From assembly GCF_947179165.1 (NCBI RefSeq), contig NC_077247.1:11111501-11175500 (forward strand): DNA of 64,000 nucleotides. The letters run 5' to 3'. The notes beneath the pieces were generated by a model. That model saw only the letters and a program-made list of their open reading frames with translations. It made no database searches and was not told the origin of the DNA. A program made the translations under genes and the position numbers. This DNA is from Solanum dulcamara. Its lineage: Eukaryota; Streptophyta; Magnoliopsida; Solanales; Solanaceae. Positions 12,601-23,620 of this stretch are shown piece after piece (the stretch's first letter is position 1; the number at the start of each line of letters is the position of its first letter).

Positions 12601-13117
12601 CCCTGCACACTTTTAGTGGCGCGTCGCGCCAGGGACCAAACTACTGAGGCATGTTCCTGGCGCGATAGTGGCGCATCGCGCCCTTACAGCGCCAAGGCCA
12701 TTTCCCCAGCAGTTGTAACCCAGGCCAAAATGAAATCCCTGTCGTGCTAGTTCGTCTTCGGATCATCATATCTTTTGACTCCGAACTCTAAAATTTATGT
12801 TCTTAGTGGCGTTGAAAAGAAGACTCGACAACCTTTAATTTGGTAGGTCATGGTCTACCCAGTTCTTTATATCCTAGGAGATATGGTCGTTTAAAGTTGA
12901 CCCTTATACTAACTCGTCCTAAAACTTAATCGATTGGAGTTCTTTGGACTCGACTTGGTGTTAAAGATCCCTTATGACCCCTAAACACATCTAACACACT
13001 TCAAATACTTAGAAATTAATCCTAACTCACATGTAGAATTACAAGTCCTCTAGCCCGAGTCTACCCACACGTGAAGAAATGTTTGATTATTTGCGGAAAA
13101 TTTTCTCGGGTGTCACA
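9673..13117 (-). repeat. 5' LTR of the LARD-like element
   Basis: Partner of 4565-7990. It starts TGTCACACCCC and ends GGTGTCACA. It is 19 bp longer, mainly because of a tandem duplication of CCCTTACAGCGCCAAG near 12530-12563. The CpG-rich repeat block is at about 12395-12700 and the TATA box at 12324-12335. Confidence 0.92.
12395..12700. repeat. CpG-rich palindromic repeats, 5' LTR copy
   Basis: Counterpart of 7262-7566 with the same GGCGC/GCGCC arms. Several CpG sites differ as CA or TG between the two LTR copies (for example GCGCATCACGCC here against GCGCGTCGCGCC), as expected from deamination of methylated cytosine. Confidence 0.8.
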
Positions 13118-13122
13118 CCGGG
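13118..13122. repeat. TSD CCGGG, right copy
   Basis: Exact repeat of 4560-4564. The N LTR resumes directly after it with GTCCAACC. Confidence 0.92.
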
Positions 13123-13787
13123 GTCCAACCTGGACCCCGTATACATACCTATCAGATGTAGTCAAGCTTAACTACGAACAATACGATAAATTACATAAGA
13201 ACTCCAATGGGTCATAACGTCTTCATATAAATATATCCCTATCATTTGTCTCCTGAGGAGTCGCCACCAATCATATCATGAAAGGAAACACAAGCCAACA
13301 AGGTTGCCATTTAATATTAATATTCAAAACACATCACATAGACTCAGATGAACAAAACTTACACCCAACCCACACACATATGTCTACAGACCTCTAAGAG
13401 TTTCAACGGTATCATATGGAAGGACAGGGCCTCCTCCATACCCCTGAATAAATGAATATATACATCAAAAACATCACTACTACGGTACAATAGAGAACTC
13501 CAAAATAGCTGAGTGGAAAGTCCTAAGCTGGAGGATGCGTGTCTATACCTGCGGGCATGAAATGCAGCCCCCCGAAGAGAGGGGGTCAGCACAGAATATG
13601 TACTGAGTATATAAGGCGTAAGAACATTAAGTATAGATGAATCATAAAAACAGTCTCAATAATTGAATGCATCTGTGGCCAATATGTGATAATATATACA
13701 TAACTCTACATAACTAAATTTGACTTTACAGCGTATGGTAGGCATAGGTTATAGTATAACTATTAGTGTTGTGGAACTTACAACCTG

Positions 13788-13980
13788 ATCCATACATAAT
13801 ATAATAATGTCGGGGAATGTACGGCCCAATCCATAAATATAACATGTTAGTGCCAAGAAACATACGACTAGATCCATATATAATATAATAGTGTCGAGGA
13901 ACGTCTGGCCTGATCCATATATAATAGAATAGTGCCGAGGAAGGTACGACCCAATCCATATATAATATAATACATATACG
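13788..13980. repeat. LTR minisatellite, 41-43 bp unit, about 5 copies
   Basis: Units starting ATCCATA occur at 13788, 13829, 13872, 13912 and 13954. Each contains AATATAATAGTGCCGAGGAA and a TACGGCC-like end. The same array sits at the same LTR position at 28265-28465 (- strand element) and 46875-47105 and 54195-54435 (+ strand element G). Confidence 0.85.
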
Positions 13981-15520
13981 TGCATGTAAAACTCGGTAAC
14001 ATATCAGACATCCCTCGAATATCATCATAAAGTATGTCAAAGAGCCTAACAAATCATAGTCATATGTCACTATAGTATGAAACATCTTATAAAAGTCCGA
14101 ACATTAATTATCATAGAGTCCCTAAGAATAGAAATGGGTATATATCAACTATTATCCAACATACAGAAAACTGAAGGGGAGGCTCAATCATTTGAGAATT
14201 GTAATATCAAGAAATGAATAAGAGTCATGAATCATACTCGGAGCTTATGAATGGAATTATCCCAAAGCTCATATCATATATCATTTATGTCTAAGACATG
14301 CCAAAACAAAGAAGGGATAGCTTTACATACCTTTAACTCTTATTCGCCACACGACACATATACACTGCCCGAAGTGTCTCAACCTATATTAAGATGTCAA
14401 GATCTATGCTTAAGTTACGTGAAGGTCCAAAATGTATTCTAACGTTAGTAACTCCGTTTTAGAAAATTAGGCAATATTTCTCTTATATTTAAATCATTTT
14501 CGTACCAACTAAGCCAACATCAATACCCACACGTTAATGTACTATATCATATCGAGGCTATTCGAGCCAAGACTAAAAAACATGCCGGACAGCCCGCATG
14601 CTATTCTGAATCAGCCCATACATAATATTTGATCATAACCCTTTAACACAACAGCTCGGCCAACATGCAACACAATGTGTAACTTTACCTACTATTAATC
14701 CTCCGAGCTCAACAAGAATAACAACGTACCAAAATAGTCCCCCAACACGGCCCAAATGGAAAATCAACATTAACATATACAATTCCCTTTACTTTTAACA
14801 TATAATCTATAACCATAATAGCAAAACAACAATCAACCCAATTTAATTTACGCAAATTCCAATTCTGCCCGTTTCAACACCAATACTTAATCATGGGGTT
14901 TTCTCATTTCAATTTCATTTAATTCCTTCATCCTCATCTAACAACAAAATCACGACGTTAATTAGAATTAATTCATCCTTTATACTTCAAAATAACCCCT
15001 AGACGGTTTTCATCACCCTTTAATAGTAACGTGTATAATTTTATATTTTCAGCCCTTTAACAGACATAAATTACCTTCAAATACAATACCATAATAATGA
15101 TAACACTAATCAAACTTTAATCCAACTAGAACAACTCAATTCTGCCTATTTATAACGTCAACAATACCCACATAATTTTCTTACCTCCAACCCCACTTAA
15201 TACAGAGTAATTTCTCCATTACAACATCATTAACTCCAATTTGAAAAGAAAAAACCCTACCTTAGCAACTTGGCTTCTCAACTTGGCTGAACTTGTGGAT
15301 TCACGTTGGACCTTGTTGCTGCCCCAATGATTAATTTACGTTGTTAATCACCTTCACTTGATCGAAAAATACCTTAGATAATTAATTTACGGATCAAGAT
15401 TTGAGGTCTCACCTTGCTTCAGCCATGGCCATTAGTTGCCATGGCTTGAACTCTCTTTCTTTCTCTCTAGGGTTATTAAGGTTGAAGATGAGAAAATGAA
15501 GCTCTTATTCATTAATATAC

Positions 15521-15530
15521 CTATATACAC
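15521..15530 (-). promoter_or_regulatory. TATA-like element of the N 3' LTR
   Basis: GTGTATATAG on the - strand, followed downstream by a short A/T-rich leader and preceded by GACACGTGT and CACCTAC palindromes. Equivalents are at about 19721-19730 (duplicated LTR piece) and 30013-30022 (5' LTR). Confidence 0.5.
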
Positions 15531-16086
15531 CACCCTTGAGAGTGACACGTGTAATCCCCTAAGGGCGACACATTTTTATCCCCTACACGTGTCCATCCCC
15601 AAGTTTGACACATGTTCAGCTCCTCCACATCCATCCCTTCCATGCTCCAACCAGCTGCTGTTACGTGTCTTGGTGGGGTCTATTTTAGTAGGTGCATTAT
15701 CTACTCATTCTAAGTAGGTGCATCACCTACTTACTCTTTTTTGTAGGCTTGTAATCTCATCTCACTTTAAGAACCTATGTGATCCTTGTTACTTAAGCTC
15801 GACATGTACTCAAGTAGCTTAATTATGTAAAACATCCAAATCGGTAGCTTAACCAAGTAGGTCGATTACCACAACTCATTATTTTTCCTCCAACTCCCCT
15901 CAAATCCTTCCAACCCTATTTTGAACCATCACTACTTACATAGAACTAGTCTATCCAAAATATGGGGCATTACAAATCCTCCCTTCCTTCAGATCATTTG
16001 GTAACATCATGGATAACATCGATCACATGGAAACTTTTTAGGGAACCAAACAAATGTTCCTATGTACAAAAGTGTGGGGTATAACA

Positions 16087-16276
16087 TCCTTTCCCCCATT
16101 AGAACATTCGTCCTCGAATGTTAAGTAGTCTCATAAGGTATTATAAGGATTTCAGGAAATCTCTATAATAGTTTCCATATATAGGTCTCTTATTAATCAA
16201 TACAACCAATTTAGGAGTTTAAATTACCTTCGGGTATAGGGAACAAGTACAAATATTTATTTCTCATGTCTTCCTA
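16087..16276 (-). pseudogene. 3' end of N pol: chromodomain tail, unit 1 (part a)
   Basis: The - strand holds the last codons of the chromodomain region, the 3' untranslated internal sequence containing the conserved CATTCGAGGACGAATG-like string, and the purine tract GGGGGAAAGGA abutting the LTR at 16086. It matches 20284-20475. The reading frame is cut by a solo LTR at 16277. Confidence 0.75.
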
Positions 16277-19094
16277 TGTCACAACCCAACCCCATGGGCC
16301 GCGATTGGGGTCCGACCTGGACTTATGTATACATATCTATCAGCTATAGTCAAGTTGAACCATGTGTGATGTGATACTATACACAAAAACCCCAATGGGT
16401 CAAAAACATTTTTCATATACCTATAGCCTCTTTCACCTGTATCATAACATGAAAGGGCACGCAAGACAACAAGGTTGCCCTGATATAAAAATATTTACAA
16501 TGTGTCGCATAGGCGCAATTGAAACAAACTTACAAATAACCTACATCCACATGTCTACAGATCTCCAAGAGTATTAACTATATCATATGACGGGATAGGG
16601 CCCCCGCCATACCCCTGAATAAACAAATATATGCACTGGAAGAGTAGTACCAAACACTAAGCTCCGATACAATTGAGCTTTTTCCTAGAACCGCTAAGTG
16701 GAATCCTAGGCTGGTGGATCCCCAAAGCATGCATCTGTACCTGCGGGCATGAAACGCAGCCCCCCTAAAAAGAGGGGGTCAGTACGACATATGTACTGAG
16801 TATGTAAAACATGGACTGTAATAGGTAAAGCCATTACTAGAACAGAAGGTACAAAAATGAGCAAAATATCCAGAATAACAAAATGCTTTTCGTAACCACA
16901 GATAATGTATGCAAAAAAATATATGCCATATCCGGCCCTATTATGGGACTCAGTGAACAAATCGTGGTCGCCGCCCCATCACTGGCGTCACAGCACATCA
17001 TAACTCCAGAGTAGGGAATATCTCCATAAAAAATCATATCATATCAGATGGTCATATCAGATTATATCATATCATATGTGTACATGGCACATCATAACTC
17101 CATAAAACCCATGTACAGGTCATACTTGCCCCCTCACATCAAGCACGGTGAACAATGCAGAGAAGTACACATGATAACAAAACCTAACTCAAGCTCGGTG
17201 AAGGAAGTATTGAGGCATCCACAAATAGAGTAGTGAGAAATTAAATGCACTTTAAATCATTTTTGAGTCTCGATAGAGTTAACAAAATGAGCTATTATTC
17301 AAAAATCAAGACAAAAGTCATATTAAGTACCTTTTGAATATCAATATGAGTTATATCCAAATAGAACTTTTGGAATCATATACACGTATCTAGGCACTAT
17401 AAAATATCCTTTGGAAAATCAAGAAGTTGGTCATCGTAGCAGCTCTATGAATAGGAACTTCATAGGAATCATATAAAGGTCATATACTTGTTTCATAAAA
17501 CCATGCCAAAAAGGAATATTAGCTTTATATACTTATGTCAAAACATGCCAAGAGAAAAATAAGCTTTACATACTTATGCCAAAGACATGCCAAAAGAAGG
17601 AACGGTTAGCTTTACATACCTCTTATCGATTGCTTATACTAATATTAATAACCTTTAACTTTACAGCTTCTAAATCCATAACTAAGCACCCATAGAAATC
17701 AATTCCTTGTTCGCCTTTCTTGACTAGTCTCGACTAGTCTATTAGTTAGTTAGAAGTTAACGGAATTCGGGCAGCATCTCCTCTAGAACTTGCCCTATTT
17801 GAACTTCCCGTTATTTTTTCAATTGGTACAACCAACCAACAACAACAACCAGCATCTAATACACAATTATACCACCTCAACATTACACCAAATAATTCCC
17901 AAACAGCCCGCTCAAAACTATGACTCCAAAATACGGTTTTCGATCTTTATTTCATAAAATCTTAACCACACGAAATGGGGTGTCATGTGACTGCAACCAG
18001 AAGTACTTATACCCATATTTAGATATGTTTCCATCCCTTCAACACCATAAAACAATTTCCAATATGACATTACAATAACAACGACACTAGTTATATTTTA
18101 AGCCACTAGAATACGTCAAAATAGTCCCTACACAACCTATAACTTCCTTCAGCCATAAAATCCGTATTTTCACGTCTCCAACTCATGTTTACACACCCAT
18201 AACATGCTTAAACCTTTACCAAAATGTGGGATAAGAGAATCAAGCCATACCTTAACAAATGGCTTGCCCAAACATGGGAGGAGAGAATCAAATCTTACCA
18301 TGCTAAAAATTTCCCTTGAAAGCTCCTTAACGCGCTGAAAAATAATGGGCTATTTGTCGCCCTATCTTTCTGCCCCAAAAATTCAATCTAAGAGATTAAA
18401 CACCATTATATAACCATAGAATACCTTAAATAATTAAATCACAGAACGAAATCAGAGGGTTTACCTTGTTCTTGTGCTGTCGTGACTCTCTCTTCTCTCC
18501 CTCATGTTTTCTCTCAACTTTTCCAAGTCCAAAATGCTGAAAATGAAAGCTTAGTCATAATACTAAGCATATATATCCTTTATTTGGGTGTGACATATGG
18601 CAGACTCTCTAGGGGTGACATGTGGCATCCCCCTACGGCGCCACCTCAACCATGTGGCCAATCCAAAGCTGCCATGTGGCAGCATGGGGTCCACCCCAAG
18701 TAGGTGAGTCACTTACTTAGCCCAAGTAGGTGCGTCACCTACTTTTCACCTACTTGTCACCTTCTTGCTTTATTTTCGTAGGTTCGTAATCTCGTTTTAC
18801 TTTAAGAGCTTATGTATTCTTTGCTACTTAAGCTCAATGTATACTTAAGTAGCTTAATTATGTAAAACTTTCAAGTTGGTAGCTTATGCAAGTAGAGCGA
18901 GTCGTACAACCCATTACATGGCCTCCAACTCCTTCTGGATTCTTATAGCCCTATTTCCAATATTCCTTATTATGGGGTATCTCATTCTTCTTTCCTTAGA
19001 GTTATTTAATAAGTGTATAGGGAGTAGGGGTCACATGTCCACTTTCAAGAAGGTTAGGAACACGTTTCAAGGTATAAAAGTGTGGGGTATAACA
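16277..19094 (-). mobile_element. Solo LTR 'B', Tekay type, 2.8 kb
   Basis: Starts TGTCACAACCCAACCCC and ends GGGGTATAACA, with no internal region on either side. Flanks are TCCTA (16272-16276) and TTCTC (19095-19099). The intact equivalent in unit 2 reads TCCTC, so each flank is one substitution away from a common 5-bp TSD. The chromodomain sequence continues across the LTR. It has its own TATA-like run (about 18569-18577) and CACCTAC palindromes (about 18685-18775). A solo LTR is the product of LTR-LTR recombination. Confidence 0.88.
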
Positions 19095-19099
19095 TTCTC

Positions 19100-19368
19100 G
19101 GCTTTCTAGGTCATCTCTTCTCTATTCTTATTTTGCCACAATACTTTGATGGAGGCCACATCCTTGGTACGTAACTTTCTGTCTTTGAGATCAGGTATGG
19201 ATATAGGATGTTACTCATAAGATAGTTCCTCCTTCACTTCGACATCATCCATAGGGAATACTCTAGAAAGATTACCAGTATATTTGTGAAGTATCGACAC
19301 ATGAAAGACTGGGTGTACTGCTTCCAAATCCGATGGTAGGTCCAATTCATAGGCAACTTTTCCTATCC
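19100..19368 (-). pseudogene. N chromodomain, unit 1 (part b)
   Basis: The - strand matches 20476-20741: the LPSDLE / HPVFHVSML region at the end of integrase followed by the chromodomain start, with extra substitutions and stops. It begins just after the solo LTR TSD and stops abruptly at the duplication junction. Confidence 0.75.
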
Positions 19369-20283
19369 CACATAATTTTCTTACCTCCAACCCTACTTAA
19401 TACAAAGTAATTTCTCCATTACAACATCATTAACTCTAATTTGAAAAGAAAAAACCCTACCTTAGCAACTTGGCTTTTCAACTTGGCTGAACTTGTGGAT
19501 TCACATTGGACCTTCTTGCTGTCCCAATGATTAACTTACATTGTTAATCACCTTCACTTGATCGAAAAATACCATAGATAATTAATTTATGGATCAAGAT
19601 TTGAGGTCTTACCTTGCTTCAACCAAGGCCATGAGTTGCCATGGCTTGAACTCCCTTTCTTTTTCTCTAGGGTTCTTAAGGTTGAAGATGAGAAAATGAA
19701 GTTCTTAGTCATTAATAGACCTATATACATCACCCTTAAGAGTGACACGTGTTATCCCCTAAGGGTGATATGTTTTCAACCCCTACATGTGTCTAGCCCT
19801 AAGGGTGACATATGTCCAACTCCTACACGTCCATCCCCTCTATGCTCCAACCAACTGCTGTCACGTGTCTTAGTGGGGTCCACTTTAGTAGGTGCATCAC
19901 CAACTTAAATTAGGTGCATCACCTACTTACTCTTTTTCGTAGGTTCATAATCTCGTCTCACTTTAAGAACCTATGTGATCCTTGCTACTTAAGCTCGACA
20001 TCTACTCAAGTAGCTTAATTATGTAAAACATCCAAACTGGTAGCTTAACCAAGTAGGTCGATTACCACGACTCATTATTTGTCTTCCAACTCCCCTCAAA
20101 TCCTTCCAACCCTATTTCCAACCATCATTACTCACATAGAACTAGTCTATGCAAAATATGGGGCATTACAATATTCTCTCCTCCTTCGGATCATTTGGTA
20201 ATGTCATGGATAACATGGATCATATGGAAACTTTTTAGGGAATCAAACAAATGTTCCCATATACAAAAGTGTGGGGTATAACA
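19369..20283 (-). repeat. Partial N-type LTR (duplicated U3/R end)
   Basis: About 915 bp of LTR sequence matching 15169-16086, ending GGGGTATAACA at 20283 next to a purine tract. It lacks the other two thirds of the LTR because it was made by the tandem duplication. Confidence 0.82.
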
Positions 20284-20406
20284 TCCTCCCTCCATTAGAA
20301 CATTCATCTTCGAATGTTAAGTAGTCTCATAAGGTATTATAAGGATTTCGAGAAATCTCTGTAATAGTTTCCATATATAGGTCCCTTATTAATCAATACA
20401 ACCAAT

Positions 20407-20838
20407 TTAGGAGTTTAGATTACCTGCGAGTATAGGGAATAAGTATGGATATTTATTTCTCATCTCTTCCTCGGCTTCCCAGGACATCTTTTCTCTATTC
20501 TTATTTTGCCATAATACTTTGATGGAGGTCACGTCCTTGGTACGTAACCTTTTGTCTTGGCGATCAGGTATGGCTATAGGGTGTTCCTCATAAGATATTT
20601 CCTCTATCACTTGGACATCATCCATGGGGAATACTCTAAAAGGATTACCAGTACATTTGTAAAGCATCGACACATGAAAGACTGGGTGTACTACTTCCAA
20701 ATCCGATGGTAGGTCTAACTCATAGGCAACTTTGCCTATCCAACGAATAATCTGATAAGGACCAATGTATCTCGGGATAAGCTTCCCTTTCTTGCCAAAT
20801 CTCATTACCCCTTTCATGGGTGACACCTTTAAGAACAC
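20407..20838 (-). pseudogene. Integrase C-terminus and chromodomain of element N (best-preserved copy)
   Basis: A 143-codon open stretch. It starts with the GPY region (KGKLIPRYIGPYQI), then the LDLPSDLEVVHPVFHVSML linker typical of chromovirus integrases, then a classical C-terminal chromodomain (YEEHPIAI, RTKDVTSIKVLW, MSWEAEEEM) ending LFP. In Tekay/Del elements this domain directs integration toward heterochromatin. The frame begins in mid-protein; the apparent start Met is not a real start. Upstream frames are broken, so the gene is dead even though this segment is open. Confidence 0.85.
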
Positions 20839-21870
20839 CCAATCCTCAACCTGAAACTCTAAAGGTCGACGTTAATTATCTACATATGATTTCTATTGAC
20901 TCTGGGCGGCTAATAACCTTTCCTGAATGAGCTTCACTTTATCCACAACTTGCTGAACTAGGTTTGAACCTATTAGTTTTGTATCACCAATATCAAACCA
21001 AGCAATAGGTGATCTGCACTTTCTGCCATACAAGGCTTCATATGGTGCCATCTGGATGCTAAAATGATAGCTATTATTATAGGCAAACTCAATAAGTGGC
21101 AAATGATTATCCCAGCTACCTCTGAAGTCAATTATACAGGCCTGCAACATATCTTCTAGCATTTGAATAGTACACTCGGCTTGTCCATCAGTCTGAGGGT
21201 GAAATGCTGTACTAAGATTCACCTATGTTCCCAATCCCTTCTAGAATAATTTCCAAAAGTTACCTGTAAATTGAGCTCCTCTATCTGTGATAATAGATAT
21301 GGGAACCTCGTGAAGTCTTTCTACTTTCTTGATATATAACCTCGCATAGTCCTCAGCTGGATATATAGTCCTAACTGGAAGGAAATGGGATGATTTTGTT
21401 AGCCTATCTAAAGTAACCCATATGGAATCATACTTCCGTAGAGTGCGAGGTAAGCCTATAATAAAATCCATATTAATTGCTTCCCATTTCTAAGTTGGAA
21501 TTTCAATCTCCTGTAATAGTCCACTAGGCTTCTGATGCTCAATCTTAACCTTGACAATTTGGGCATTGGGCGACGAACTCTTCTATGTCCTCTTTCATGC
21601 CATCTCACCAATATAAGAATCAGATATCATGATACATCTTGGTTGACCCTGGATGAACAAAATAACGGGCATAATGTGCCTCTCCCATCACCAGTTGCTA
21701 TAGCCCTGCAATCTCAGGTATACATATTCTACCCCAATATCTTAGCACTCTATCAGGTGTGGTCTCGAATAGAGTCTTTTCCTTTTGAAGAGATGCATCC
21801 CTATACTGTGCCAGAACAGGGTCCTCATACTGGAATTACTTTATCGCTTACATGATAGAGGATTCAGCAA
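20839..21870 (-). pseudogene. Integrase (H2C2 zinc finger and catalytic core) of element N
   Basis: On the - strand the order is: linker; H2C2 zinc-binding region (HYARYFVHPGSTKMYHD then AQCPNC, about 21700-21560); catalytic core start MDFIIGLPRTL with DSIWVTLDRLTKSSHF (21471-21380); ITDRGAQFTGNFW (about 21290); FHPQTDGQAE (about 21200); and the LVQQVVDKVKLIQERL helix. The core aspartates are visible. The segment is interrupted by stops and frame changes at about 21480, 21235 and 20880. The stretch 21535-21855 open on the + strand is only the complement of the H2C2 region. Confidence 0.85.
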
Positions 21871-21874
21871 CTCC

Positions 21875-22585
21875 TCAAATAGAAACTCCGCCATTATCCG
21901 AATCAGCCAAATAGACTCCAAGATTTGCTAATTGGCAAATTTTGAGGATTATCTTTATCTGTTGTGGTTGTACATCTTCCAATCTACCCCTAGAATTATG
22001 ACTGAGTGTATCAGATATAACATTTGATTTCCCTGGGTGGTATAGAATATCAACATCATAATCTTTCAGCAACTCTAGCCACCTTCTGTACCGTAAATTC
22101 AGCTTATTCTGCTTAAAGATGTATTTGAGACTTTTGTGATCTGTATAGATATCAACATGTACGCCATATAGATAGTGACTCCATATTTTCAAAGTATGAA
22201 TTACTGCTGCTAACTCCAGATCATCACTTGGATAATTCCTTTCGTACTTTTGGAGCTTCCGGGAGTCATAGGCTATGGCTCTACCATGTTGCATCAACAT
22301 ATAACCTAGCCCAACACTGGAAGCATCACAATAAATAACATAGCCATCTGGTCCTTCAGGAAGAGTTAGAACTGGGGTCGTAATCAACTTATCTTTCAGC
22401 AACTGAAAGCTTCATTCACAAGCAACGGTCCACTGGAACTTAGCCGCCTTCTGAGTCAGCCTTGTTAAAGGTGTGGAAATCAAAGAAAAATTTCCTACGA
22501 ATCTCTTGTAATATCCTGCTAGACCTAAAAAACTATGTACCTCAGTAGGTGTAGTAGGTCTCGGCCAAGTCTTTACGACCTTAAT
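21875..22585 (-). pseudogene. RT thumb and RNase H of element N
   Basis: Begins near 22585 with the end of RT ([23 protein letters not shown]), hits an in-frame stop near 22412, then runs open for 175 codons. RNase H signatures include VIYCDASSVGLGYMLMQ, AIAYDSRKL, DDLELAAVIHTLKIWSHYL and YTDHKSLKYIF. The chain continues toward integrase. Upstream of 22585 recognisable RT is lost: the palm with YxDD is missing. Confidence 0.85.
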
Positions 22586-23620
22586 TTTCTGTGTAAAACT
22601 TTATAAGTCTTTCTTATTCATTCTATAGCTCCCCTTTATACTTTAGTCACATACATCACGTCATATATTTTAGTCACTTACTTACTGGGATTTACTCATT
22701 CTCATAACAATCCTCCAAACCATCACAAGAAGAAGGACTAGAATCCGACAAACACCACAGGTCTTCTAATGCTGGAGTCACATAGTTTACCTTACGATTT
22801 GTTCTTGGGTCATGAATGAACTATTTAGTTCATAAACTACTTTATGTATGATTTTTACTCTTCAAATAAATATGAAACTTAATTGTGAACATTGTTTCTT
22901 TTCAACATGAGCCTCTTCTAAGGTAAAATGTGTTTGGGAAGTATTCTGGTCCGTTCAAATAAATTCCAAGCTTTGCTACTCATATATGCTTTTTTAAAAC
23001 AGGGTCTCCCAAATAAGAATGATTCCCCTTATGAATGCTGTGGGGGTATTTCTTAACTCTCTAGTCAAATATAATAAATCTATCTTGACGGTATCAACCT
23101 TCAAACCATATTATGAATTTATGTCTCATTCCCTTTCTTTTTCCTATATCAATCCCAAGATGAAAATGACAAAATTACCTCGTGTATCCAACACCAACTA
23201 TACTTATCACTCCTTCCTATTTAATTTCTCTTTCCATCTTTAACTGCAAAGTTCAAGCATACCTATAGCACTCATACTATGTTTAACATATATTTCGTTT
23301 ATAGTTACTGATTCCTTTAACTTCCTCTGCGCACACTTTTTAACTAGACTTATTTGCGACATATACAATCAACCCATTTCCTTATTATACTTTACCATCA
23401 CTCGCCATAATGATGGCCAATTTTCCATTCTGTATATACAACTTCTCATTATCCTCCCTTGCTATCCAATTTTCACCCGTAGGTGCAATTATTTTCCATT
23501 TTAGTTTGCAAAAGTCCCACGAGTGGGAACGCCTTGGTCACTATTGCTCGTAAATACTTAGTTATTGAATCCATTAATTTTCACTTGCTGCTGTTAGATC
23601 ACAATCTATGGCAAATGTAC
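22586..23620 (-). other. Non-coding internal sequence of N, part 1
   Basis: No gag, protease or RT signature was found in any frame. A stretch around 22720-22810 (- strand) is clearly related to 48690-48830 of element G, so it is old retrotransposon internal sequence rather than random filler. Small open frames such as 23019-23243 carry no known motif. Confidence 0.55.
23616..23620. repeat. TSD TGTAC of solo LTR C, left copy
   Basis: TGTAC here and at 26905-26909 flank the LTR exactly. Confidence 0.85.

Larger units (their letters stand above)
4565..13117 (-). mobile_element. Two-LTR, nearly gene-free retrotransposon (LARD-like), 8.55 kb
   Basis: Two near-identical 3.43-3.45 kb LTRs (4565-7990 and 9673-13117) flank only 1.68 kb of internal sequence. 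Orientation is -, shown by a perfect tRNA-iMet PBS next to the right LTR (9657-9668) and a purine tract next to the left LTR (about 7991-8003). The TSD is a perfect CCGGG. No gag or pol reading frame survives; the only pol trace is a degenerate stretch resembling the integrase GPY region near 8292-8355. LTRs make up about 80% of the element, the layout of large retrotransposon derivatives that depend on a partner for proteins. Long stretches of identity between the LTRs (for example 5270 to about 6880 against the right copy) make it one of the youngest insertions here. Confidence 0.88.
4532..16086 (-). repeat. 3' LTR of element N, split by the 4565-13117 insertion
   Basis: Only 4532-4564 and 13123-16086 belong to this LTR, about 3.0 kb, matching the 3.02 kb 5' LTR at 27579-30600. 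It starts (+ strand view) TGTCATGACCCAAT and ends GGGGTATAACA. A TATA-like GTGTATATAG lies at 15521-15530 on the - strand. The CACCT palindrome block upstream of it is around 15700-15740. A 42-bp minisatellite is at 13788-13980. Confidence 0.85.
15169..20741 (-). repeat. 1.37 kb tandem duplication spanning the LTR/internal junction of N
   Basis: Unit 1 is 15169-16276 plus 19100-19368 (interrupted by a later solo LTR). Unit 2 is 19369-20741. Each holds the last ~915 bp (+ strand view) of the N 3' LTR followed by ~460 bp of integrase tail and chromodomain. At the 19368/19369 join the chromodomain-coding sequence runs straight into mid-LTR sequence through a short CC(C)A microhomology. The units are clearly diverged, and the solo LTR sits in only one, so the duplication came first. 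Confidence 0.75.

Noticed and set aside
13726..14085. 119-codon frame with internal repeats rich in Tyr/Gly (and similar at 28239-28540 and 46914)
   Set aside because: Produced by the 42-bp LTR minisatellite; repeats in the peptide follow the DNA period.
21535..21855. 106-codon + strand frame
   Set aside because: It is the complement of the integrase H2C2 region read on the - strand.
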